From positions 10,596,438-10,660,437 of the forward strand of contig CM023537.1 in the NCBI GenBank assembly GCA_013350335.1: 64,000 nt of DNA, read 5' to 3'. A program made the position numbers and the translations under genes. Positions 13,501 to 25,500 of the stretch are shown piece by piece. Position 1 is the stretch's first letter; each line of letters starts with the position of its first letter. Under the pieces are notes generated by a model. That model searched no databases. It was not told where the DNA came from and saw nothing but the letters and a program-made list of their open reading frames with translations. This DNA is from Chimonanthus salicifolius. Its lineage: Eukaryota; Streptophyta; Magnoliopsida; Laurales; Calycanthaceae.

Positions 13501-16500
13501 TTTATTTTGGTGAGTACTTGGCTTTTATTTATTTTTTTAAAAGCACTCCATTATTTCCATTTGATAAATTTCATATCACCAAACAACAAATTATATTTTT
13601 TTATGAAGAGATATGAAGATTTTTTTTTTTTCATTTATTGAAATTTAGAATAATAATAGTGCTTTTTTATTTATTTATTATTTTTTAAGGAAACCTTTCC
13701 CCTATTTATCCCTTGCCTTCCTCTATTTTTCAATTATATATTATATAATTTTCTGAAACGTATTTGTCAAAATGTTCTATTTTTAAGGGGTGATTCTGTC
13801 GAAATTTCGATAGTGTCTCAAAACTCTGAAAAAGTTTGAGATTCATGATAATCTCTTTCAGGGTAATTAACAATTTATTCTGTTAGAAGATTATTTTAAA
13901 AATGTGTCAACATTTTCAACGTGATACATTTGGGGTGAGGGGTAAATTTTACAGGGGTTACCCTTGAGTAGGGGTAAACTGACATATTAATAATTTTATG
14001 AGAATTAATAATTTTATTAAATCTATATAATATAAAAATAAAATTTCTGCAACATTTTCAACGTGATGCATTTGGGTGAGGGGTAAATTTTTACAGGGGT
14101 TACCCTCGAGTAGGGGCAATTGTAAGTAGGGGTAAACTGACATATTAACAATTTATGAGAATTAATAATTTTATTAAAACTAATAATATAAAAATAAAAT
14201 TTCTGCAACATTTTCAACGTGATGCATTTTAGTGAGGGGTAAATTTTTACAGGGTTACCCTTGAGTAGGGGTAATTGTACGTAGGGGTAAACTGACATAT
14301 GAACAATTTTATGAGATTAATATTTTATTAAATCTATATAATATAAACATAAGGGATAATTGTATGTAGGGGTAAACTGACATATTAACAATTTTATGAG
14401 AATTAATAATTTTATTAAATCTATAATATAAAAAATAAATTTCTGCAACATTTTCAACGTGATGCATTTGGGTGAGGGGTAATTTTTACAGGGGTTCCCT
14501 TTGAGCAGGGGTAATTGTAAGTAGGGGTAAATTGACATATTAACAATTTTATAAGAATTAATAATTTTATTAAATCTATATATATAAAATAAAATTTCTA
14601 CAACATTTTCAATGTGATGCATTTGGGTGAGGGGTAAATTTTACAGGGGTTACCCTTGAGCAGGGGTAATTATAAGTAGGGGTAAACTGACATATTAATA
14701 ATTTTATGAGAATTAATAATTTTATTAAATCTATATAATATAAAAATAAAATTTCTGCAACATTTTTCAACATGATGCATTTTAGTGAGGGGTAAATTTT
14801 TGGTAGGGGTTACCCTTGAGTAGGAATATATTGTACGTAGGGCTAAACTGACATATTAACAATTTTATGAGAATTAATAATTTTATTAAATCTATATAAT
14901 ATAAAATAAAATCTCTGCAACATTTTCAACGTGATGCATTTGGATGAGGGGTAAAATTTTTATAGGGGTTACCCTTTGAATAGGGAGTTAAACTGACATT
15001 TAACAATTTTATGAGAATTAATATTTTTATTAAATTCATATAATATAAAAAATAATAATTATAATTTTATGAAAGAGATATGTTGATATTTTTATTTATT
15101 TATTGGGATTTAAAATAGGAATATACAAAAAAAAATCTTTATTTTATTTTTTAATATTAGAATGCAAGTGTTTCATTTTAAATTATAATTATGAAAAAAT
15201 AATTTATAAAAATTAGATAATATTATTATAGTTATATTATAGAATTTGCTTCATGAATATTATTTAATAATTATGTTTTATAAAAAAAAATATATATATC
15301 AGGTTACCCTTACTTGTAGTTACCAAACAAGATTTTTTACCCTTAGGGTAAGATTTACTTTACCACTGCAATTACCAAACAGATAAGGGTAATCCCAGTT
15401 CAAGGTCACCCCTATTCAAGGGTGACCCCTACTTAGGGGTAACCCCTATAAAAATTACCCCCCATCCAAACGCACCCGTAATGTTTCAACTCAATGTCTT
15501 TCCAACTCTTATGTTTTGGTGCTGTTATTGGTCTCTGGGATGTGCCCAAACTATCCTCCATTACATTCCCTCAAATTTTCTTCAGTAACCTTAAAGCTTT
15601 TTTACACCACATCCATATTAACATAGGCATTTTGTCACCAATACTGTGCAGACCTGTCTTACTTCATAGCCTAGCATTTAGCTCCAATAGCATGCAGAAA
15701 TAAATAGTCTTGTAGAAATACCCATTTTAATCAATATAGTACTCTTTTATTACATAATACTAGCTTCAGTGCATTTTGCCCACCCTGTGCACATCCTATC
15801 AGCCATATACAAGTCAGACCCTCCATTTTATTCTTCACTTGCAACTGAGTGTTGAAATTTCTTGTTAACTGTTTTTTTTTTGAGACCTAGGGAAACCGCG
15901 AGCCCACCTCGACAGTCAGTAGTCATGTTGTCAAAGGGTGCTTACGTCTCGCCCTCCTAAAACCCTGGGGAGAGACCCCACACCCACATAGAGTGCCTCC
16001 AGTTAACGCCACCAGAGATTGAACCTGCTACCTCTCACTGAAAGTAGTGGGAGGCAACCAGTTAGGATACCCAGTGTTGGGTCTAAAGCATTTTCAATTT
16101 AATCATTTATCCTCCCTACTCTCAGATCCAAGACAATCCGTAATCGGATCAAGTTACAAATGGAGGACTGAGTTTTTCATCTACAACTTCGAGATTTAGC
16201 AGGAGCTAAATCCCCTCAACAAATGGAGCCATGATCCAGGAGGATCTCCCAGTCGAAAACACAGTATAGACTGTGTCAAATTTGAAGAAAATCAAGTTCT
16301 GCACTGTCAGTCAATGTACCAAGCCACTGGCAGATCATCTAGTAGCTGGTCTGCACTATAGATAAGCCTGTGAATAGTACCAGTCGATGTGATCATTTTC
16401 CAAGGAGGCCCTTTTAACCCCTTTGCCCTCTTGATCACGTTTAAGTCCCCTTCAATGATTAATTCCCCGCCCCCTGAATGAAGACTAATGTTGTGAAAAT

Positions 16501-19500
16501 CGAATCGTATCGGAAAATCAGTATAGGGTGTGAATCGTGAATCATGTATCGGGAATCGTAGAATCGTAAGATTCATAATGGTTTTTTTTTAAATTATTCT
16601 AAAGCCACATCCACAAATTTGACATTTATCATTCATCGTAAATAACTATCCACACAAAAAAAAAAAAAAGACACAAAAATATATTAATATGAGATTTAAA
16701 TATAAATATTAAGTACTGACAAATTTAAGAAATCAATAAATAAATCAAAGGCATTTAAATAAACCTTAATAGCATCGAAATAATTTAAAAAAAAAAAATT
16801 AGAGCTATTTATTTTTTAAAATAGCATCCATGAAATAATTTTTTAAAAAAATTGAGCTATTTATTTTTTTAAATAGATACAAAGGATTGAAAAGAAAAAA
16901 TAAAAAGATTTTTTTAATAAAAATAGAAAAAAAAGATGGTAAGAAATTAGAAATCTAAAAAAAAGTGTCACAACAGAAAAAAAAAAACAAATCTAAAACA
17001 GCCCTTGTCCGAGGGCCTATTGAGGGCAAAGGAAAAAAAAAAACCTTAACAGTCCTCATCCGAGGATACCTGAGAAGTTGTAAGTTAAATGTTCTGGACT
17101 TTCTGGAAATGAAATAAACTACAAAACGAAAGAAAAAAAGATGAAGGACCACATGGGAGATGGAAAATGAGCAGTAGACGAAGAAGAAGAAAGAGAAGGA
17201 GTGGAAAAAGATGACGAAACGAAGAAAAAGAAGAAAGAAACGAAAACAGAGAAGAAGGGAAAAAAAATACCTCGAAGGCTGGAAGCAAGAAGCACGACAA
17301 AAGACGGCTTTGATAGCTTACTGAGAGTCCGTGAGAGGACCGAAAGCACGCTTCAACCTTCGACAGATAAAGATGTTGGTTGCAGAAGAAGCCAAAGGGA
17401 AGGAATGGTTTCGTTTTGGCTGTTGGGTCTCCGAGAGAAGCTTTTAAAGAGAGATTTATTGGTAAAAGAGTCCTAATGAATAGGCACACCTATATCCTTC
17501 TCTTTAAAAGCCATGCAAAATAGTCTCTTTCTAGATCCATGCAGTCTCGTTTTCCATTCTCGTCAGAATCGTCCGATTCTGCGATACTAGGAGTCGAATT
17601 GTACGATTTGCGATTCAACCCTAAGATCACACTATTTTGGGGAAAAATCGATTTTAGGGCCATCGTATCGCCGGACCCCAAACTCGATTCGAATCTTACG
17701 ATTTGAATTGAGTATCGTCCGATTTTAACAATACTGATGGAGACCGTATGGACAAGCTTTCCTAATACGTTTGAATCCCTTCGTCCTACCAGCGCGAAGA
17801 AAACTATGGATGTCCTACCATTGCAATCTCGAAGCACTCCACCTATGTCTGCCGGACCCGATTTTCCTCTTGCTACCCCATCAATGTTAAATTTATGGAT
17901 TCCAGGTTGAGGAGGGACCAAGAGGCTTGAGCTTTGACCTTCCTCGATCCTCTACTTAAACAGCCCATACCAGGAGCTGTAAAAGCCCATCCCACAAGAC
18001 AACTACTGGAATGGTGTTCCAAATTGCTTTCATAGTAGGGACGAGATACTAAAGGAACCAGGATTGGACGATTCCTTCACAAGTCCTCTCGAATACCCAT
18101 GATACTCCCATCAAGTTTGCAAAACTTATCCATAATTTCCTAGTCATTGGGCATTCAACGAACAAGTGATCGACAAACACCTCCATGTGATCACATAATG
18201 TGCAATATAGGTCATCATTGAACTGAGGGGTCCTCTTCTATTGAGTGCCATTCTGGAAAGCACCTTCCCTTTCAAGGTGCACCACATGAAAGTTTGTACT
18301 CTTGGGAGGACAAGATCTCTCCAAGCTAGGCACAATATAGGATCCTCCTCATTTTGCCCATTAAGAGCCAAACCAATCATTGATTTGATTGAAAAGGCTC
18401 TCGATGAGCCTCCAACCCATAACTCATCCTTTTCCTCCATGGATAGAGGGAACTCCCCTAAAAAAGCTTTCAGCTCATCGAAGCTATCTTGTTCGAAAGC
18501 CCTCAAATTTCTTTTGAAGTCTAGCTACCAAGAGACATTGCCATCTTCCGCTCTACAACAGTTCTTGAATAGCGCTTGCTTGTTCCTAGCGATCCTATAT
18601 AGCCTAGGATAGACATCTTTCAAGCATCTTTCTCCAAGCCACAAATCTGTCCATAAGAGGGTTTTGTCTCATTTTCCAACTAGCAACCTTAGTATATCCC
18701 AATAGATGCGACCCACCAGCTTCCTCCGCTACCTACTCTCCACCACACCTTTACCACCTGTGACCTACCTTTCCAAACTTTGCCCAAAGTCCACCCACTG
18801 ATATCTAGAAAGTTGTAACTTGCAGTTAGCACCTTTGACCACAAAGCACCATTCTCCCTCTCGAATCTCTAGCTCCATTTACATAATAGAGCTTGGTTCC
18901 TGATTTCCAAGGAAACGATCCCTAGGCCACCCTTCGATTTAAGCTTGGTAACTTCGGACCAAGTCACCAAATGCACTCTTTTCCTATCTGTTTTATCACC
19001 CCATAGAAATTCCTAAACAACTAATCTCTCTTCCTCGCTACTCTAGAAATTGAAAAATGGACATGTGAGTAGGAAGATTGATGAGAACGGATTTGATAAA
19101 CGTTAGCCTACCTTTAATAGATAGTATTTCTTACCTCATCCATCCAATCTACTTTCAAACTTTTCCACCACCGAGGCCCATAACTTTTTGATCTTGGGGT
19201 TCCCTTCCACTGGTAATCCTAGGTATGTAAAGAAGTATAGATTTCTCTCCATTTCCAATATTCTCCAAAGACATACATCACACATGTATACCCTGATGCA
19301 GCCCAACACGTCTCGCATATGTGGCCATCACATCACGGCTCAACACATGGAGTACCATCTCATTGCACGCAATTCTTTCTCCTATTTTCCATTTCGATGA
19401 TTAGCACACTTTGGTTTTAATTAAATGATTATTGGCCATCCATGTGACCAACATTGAGATTATCCTCTAGAGCCAAATAGGAAAAGCTCATGTAATGAAT

Positions 19501-22500
19501 AGCTAACAAAAAGGTTTTTCAAATTGGATGTGATGAGTTGGAAGAAGTTGGCTTACACGCCAAAAAAAGGAGAAATTTCGTGCAAATAATAGCTAAACTA
19601 AAAAAAAAAAGCAAGATTTTGGTTTTATTTGGTGAATTGGGAACATTTGGCTCACAACCCACATGGATAGGATTGCCACCTCAATGCTTAAAAATACGGA
19701 AAGTTCATTAAAAAATATGGGAAAGGAGGTTTTAGAATTGGATTTGGTGAGTTGGAAGGATTTCGTCCACCCCAAAGATAGGATAATTATGTCATCTCTC
19801 TAGATGGAACACATCACGCAGGAGGTAGCCTAGATAAAAATTGATAAGATTGGATTTGGTTAGTCCAAAAGATTTGCCTACCCCATTGGATGGTTGTCAT
19901 ATCAACACCTAAAAATGGGGAGATTTTGAGAAAACATAACTACCTTTAAGGATTGGGATGAAGCCCAATGGTTAGGATTGTTGTGTTACCAACTCTCTAG
20001 ATGGAAACACACCATGAAGGAGGATCCCCAGCTAAATATCAGCAAAAATTATTAAAAAAGAGACCTTTCTTGATATCCATCAAATATGGCCATTAACATA
20101 GCCTACAGTTTAGCATAAAAATTGTGTAAAGTTGGCTAAAAAGTTTTTTTGAAAAAAAAAACTGTAGCATTAGATTGTAGTAAGTTGGAAAGCTGACCCT
20201 AAAAGATGGGATTTGTCTTTGATAATGAAAATGATTTAGTGAGTTGTAAAGATTCAGCCCTCCCCACTAGATAGATTGTCATGTCAGCACCAAAAATAGG
20301 GAAAATTCATTTGAAAGGTACCTAAAAATAAGAAAATGAGAGTTAAGATTGGTTTAGTGAGTCATCAAAATTTAGCCCACTGCTAGATAGGAATGCCACG
20401 ACAACACTAGAAAAGAAAAATCCATGTAAAAAAAGCTATAAAAAGGAAAAAGGGTTTGGATTGGATCTGGTTACTTGAAGGGTTAGGATCACTCCAATTG
20501 ATAATGATCCGAAGCCAGATTACACATCACTGATAGCCAAGGTACTCTGAGAGTTGACCGCCAACACAGAGTCTATAATCGTATGAAGGGTCTAAACCCA
20601 AGTGGTCCCATTAGTTTGATCATGTTTGGACATGATCTAATGACTTCATGAACTGTTTTTTCAGTCCAAAACAGTTTCTAATCAAATCAGGCCTAATTGG
20701 CCTCTAAGGGACCATTACATGGGCTGTCTTGGCCCATTTATGTGGGTCCCAAGCTCCCGGCTCCCACCAATTAAAGATACAGTTACATTCTTCAAGAAAC
20801 CATGCACAAGTGGTGCCAACACCTTGTCTATTTTACTTAACTTGAGACAATTTGACGGTATTTATGTCATTCCAATGTATTACTTACAATGGATGGCTAA
20901 GATTAAAACATCTTAAGCCTAGATGAGTTGTAGGTATGTGTTTTAGGGTTGGTAATAAGCATGACATCAATAAAAGAACCCCCAAGGCAGCAAATGGCAG
21001 TATTATTAGGGATTTATGAGACAAACCTTCTGTGAGATTTGACCTTGAGGGCTGGTGGTAAGAACCAAATCCTAGGGATTGCTTCAACTGCTGTCTGGCG
21101 ACAAAACCCTTCTAGTTTATGAGGGTTTTGGCTGGAGATGGGTTTGGAATCCAAGGAGATTCTGCAGCCACGTATTGGGAGTGTTTTGCCCTTGGGTCTC
21201 GAACCAGGAGAACTACTACACATCCTACAAGTTTGTTTTGTTTAAAAGGTTGCTGTCCAACTGTTTTAATTGAAATTAAGGGGCTCTCTGGGAATTGTTT
21301 TTGGTGAAAGAACGATCCTTTAGCATGTAGACCAGTCCTAAACCTTTTGGCCTACATTAGAAAGGAATAATATGTCACCTCTTTGAGAATACAACAGGCT
21401 CCCTAGTTCATCTCTATAATTCTTCACTGGTACAAAAATGTGCTGTGAACTTCAAGTTTGGAATTATTTTAGTCTCCATTTTTCTCATATGAAAGATACT
21501 GCAGCTTATTATTAATAATGATATTCACTGGTGGATGCAGTTCTATCAAAATCTATTTGTTTCATTAGTTAGGGTGCGTGCACTGGATGTAACATAAGGT
21601 CATTATTAATTTATTTAGTAATTGAAGTAAATAATCAATTAACAAATACCTGTCATGTCAAATCATAATCTAATCAATAAAACTTCTAATATCAATGTGA
21701 AATAAATAATGTATCGAATCTAAAATCTATATATAAAAATCAACTTAAGAAAAAATAACCAATTCAAAAAGAAGAGTAGCATACATACCAAAAAACAAAT
21801 AATCAAGGTATAGGAGCAATGTTAACAAACCTTATTTTTGGGTCAAGACTACTAAATTGTTCCAACTCACCAAATCCAATCTTGAAAAATACATATATAA
21901 AAAGCTTTAAAAGAATCATAACCTTTAAAAAAAAAATCCCTTTTTTGCATTTTTAGCCATTTTTGCACAAACTTTACATATATATTTTAAATTATTGACA
22001 TGACAAAAGTGATAAAACAATCCAACTCACTAAATCTAGTCTAAAATTCTTTGTTTCTATTTTTAGCCCTTTTTTGTAAACTTGCTCTATTTTAAGTTAA
22101 TATTTTGTTATATTTTTAGCCAACTTTTTACAAAAAGTTCGAATATTTTCTAATTATTGACATGAGAAAAGTGCGATAAAACAATCCAACTCAACAAAAT
22201 GAATCCTAAAATCTGTTATATTTTTGGCCAATTTTTGCACGAATTGTGAATTAAATGAAAGTTCATGATTCATTCCTTCAAAAAAAAAAAGGCCATGTTC
22301 CATTTGATGGCCACCTAAAACTCTCTTTTTATATTAAACAAAGGTAAAAGGATTACACCCTAAAATTGTGGATTTTATGATGTTTTCTTGAAGTGGAAAA
22401 CTTGTTGGAATGGGTTAAGTTGTTGATAGTCTTCTATATTGTTTTAGTTTTGCACATTATGCCTTACAGAAGATGGCTCCCTTAGTTTTCTTGATTTGAA

Positions 22501-25500
22501 AGATGCAACATTCTTATTTAAAAAAAAATATTGAAGTTTCTCAAACCCATAGAAATCTAGAAGTTGTACACATTCTGTACTATGTTATGATAAATTTTCA
22601 ATTATCTTTTTTGAGAGGTAAATATTTATCGTCTTTTTCCCTTATCCATATGATAGATCCAACTGGGATACCACTATTGTCAAAAATATTGTCATTATGA
22701 ATCTTGACGTTTCAAGATCTGAGAAGCATGTTTAACTACTAGTGTTTTTGTTTGTGTTTGTGTGCGTGCATACACCTATAATCACCCAAGCACACCTTAT
22801 GCCACACTTCATGAGGGCACCTTAGAATTGAGAAGATCTGTCCCCATCTAAGCACCTATTTTTTTATATCTTTTAAATTTTGTGGCTGAAGTGTCACATG
22901 TACCATATAGTATGTATAAAAACATTAACCCATTGACATTGTAAAACATGAAAACAACAAGTAACACATCAAAAGTCAAATCAATTAGCGAAAGCAAAAA
23001 AAATGAAAAACATTTTGTAAGAACAAGATACCTCAGGTGGCACTCTAACAGGATCATCCAAAAGATCAGATTTTGTGAAAGAATCTGTTGGTGAATGCCC
23101 ATCAAAACCAGACCTTCCAAAATAATCTCTGGGTGCTGGCTTTTCTCAGAAGCTGCACCTCTAGATTCTTCAAAATGTTTGATTACTCGAGGTGGGAAAC
23201 CTTTGGAGTTCAACTCATTATCTGAATGCCATCCACTGGCAAGTATGGCAGACCCTACATCATGCGCTCCATCTTTGACACTTCATCATTATCTGATAAG
23301 CTAATTGATGTCTCCATGTTACTGTAGTTTGGATTATGCCTGTTTAACTCGTCATCATTCCAATATAACGCCATGTGTTTTTCTGTTATCGGTGGAAAAG
23401 CTGCATGGAATGAAGATCCAGAAACTGCACGCAACAGACCACCTGAAACCCCTTTGAATTGACGAACAAAGTCATCCATGGCATCATCCACATTTACTGT
23501 CGAACACAGTTGTAAGGATAAAGGTTAATCAGTTTCATCAAACAAAAAAAGAAGAAAAGAGGAGAAGGTTATCCATGAAAAGGAAGATCAGATCTTTATT
23601 CGTGCTTTGTTTCATATCATCATCACCATCTTCTTCTTAATGTGAGGTTTCAGAGGAGATGAACCCATCTAGGGTTGTGGAGGAAGGGTTAGCAAAAACT
23701 TATTTTCTAAAAGTGCTAGGGCTTAGTCTTCTAACCACCATTTAAACACACCACATTATCCTAGGTATGATATGGAAATGGATCACATTGACCCCAAATA
23801 ATCGATACATAATTGGGCCACTTTGGTCCGAAGAATTGTGTAATAGAAACTTTTCGAACTTTTCGACTTCATCTTATGTAAATGGACCAGAAGGCCCGAA
23901 AATAAGAAAATAAAATACTAAAGCTCAACAATAGATATGTGTGTAATTTTTATTTATTTTTTTATGTATGTGTAAATACTGTCTCTTCCTGCACCCATTC
24001 TTGTCCCCTAGATTTTTTGAAATATGATAGTCCCATGTACATGCTAATTCCTGAGTCTGTATCTGGGCATCATAACTCCATGGTCTTCACAGTGCACAGC
24101 ACAGGTCAAGAATCCTTAGATCCAACCATGACTTCACTTTTAGTTTCCATTTGCAGTCAACAGGTGCCAGATTACTGGATCTTTGTCACTTCTGCATCAT
24201 GGTCCATCTCCATTGTTCATTGCAAGATGAACAATTGTAACAACAAAGGCTGCACTTAGGGATCCCCACAACCAATAAACTAAGTTGCACAAACTCTACA
24301 AAATGTGTGACGGACCTGTGACATACATGCATACCCATGTCAAACTATTCAAGAATTCTTCATGGACTCTTCTAGTACTTCCAACATTGTTTTTCAAGAT
24401 GACAAATGTTACCACACCTCTCATTTTGAAACCTAATTAAAATATCGATCATCATCATCATCATCAAAGTCGTAATTTGGGTTTGGACATTGGTATTTGG
24501 ATTTGGCAGGTTTATGTTTTCTATAGATCAACTGCCTAACACCCGTAGGACTTGAACCGACAATATTGAGGCTATAACCATGAGCACTTCCAACTATGCA
24601 AGAGATTCTTGTAACTAATTAAATACTAATATGTTTGTCATTTCATTGTTCAAGTAAAACTAATATACTATTTTCCATCACTATTATTTTCACACCTTAG
24701 TTTCATTTAAAACAATTTTAAATTTAAACTTATTTAAATATGGTGTTGAGTCCCCTAGTCCTACGTATTTCATTTGCTAAGTCCAACACCTCACACCCAC
24801 GTCGGACCTAACACTTACACCGATACACTTGCAACTTAGCCAATGAACATTAAGGTAGTAATCAACAACAAATTGTGCAAATAGAAGACAATGAATAAGT
24901 GAAATAAGGAAAGGGACAAAAACACCAAATTTTTCCATGCCATTGCCTCAGCCCACGGAAGGGTAAACATAATCAGATCACTAACAGTTGATGATATGAT
25001 AGTATCAGATAAGGAGATCATTGCGACCATTCTAAATCACTTCAAGCAGTTGTATACAGCCAACTCCTTTGATAGATTACCAATTTTTGGGCTTCCCTTC
25101 AAATCTATCTCCCCTACGGAAGCTTCCTTCATTGAGCAGCCTTTTCTGAGGATGAAATAAAAAATGCAGTGTGGGACCTCAATGAGGATAGAGCCCTTGG
25201 ACCGGATGGCTTCCCCATTGCTTTCTTCAAGATTTTTTGGGACATAGTAAAGCATGATCTTTCATAGTGGAATTTCATCAAAGAGGTCTCTTTCAAAGGA
25301 GTTAGGGGCAACCTTTCTTGGTGCCTAAGAAGGATGACGATTTAGTTCTTTCAGACTTTAGGAAAGCATGATCTTATTGATTTCATAGTGGAATTTCATC
25401 AAAGAGGTCTCTTTCAAAGGAGTTAGGGGCAACCTTTCTTGGTGCCTAAGAAGGATGACGATTTAGTTCTTTCAGACTTTAGGAAAGCATGATCTTATTG

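Larger units (their letters stand above)
1567..23031 (-). other. TE-filled intron interval of the sorting-nexin gene (about 21.5 kb)
   Basis: This lies between the VPPE-ending exon and the RRQVFW-starting exon of the same gene. One more exon of 3n+2 nt should be inside, because the upstream exon ends in phase 0 and the downstream exon needs two bases before it; I could not find it. The rest is layered transposable elements, listed separately. Stretches where I see nothing specific: about 4660-5040, 11050-12450, 12600-13110, 15480-15870, 20520-21830 and 22270-23030. Confidence 0.7.

Noticed and set aside
13905..15060. Interstitial telomere repeat because of repeated GGGGTAA
   Set aside because: The plant telomere unit is TTTAGGG; here GGGGTAA is part of a 155-bp unit, not a 7-bp tandem.
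17085..17489. 134-codon minus-strand frame rich in Phe, Leu and Ser
   Set aside because: It lies in the A/G-rich centre of a TIR element; the composition is that of a polypurine tract, not a protein.
24530..24612. Intact tRNA gene on the minus strand
   Set aside because: A and B boxes are present but no paired acceptor stem could be drawn; a SINE relic fits better.
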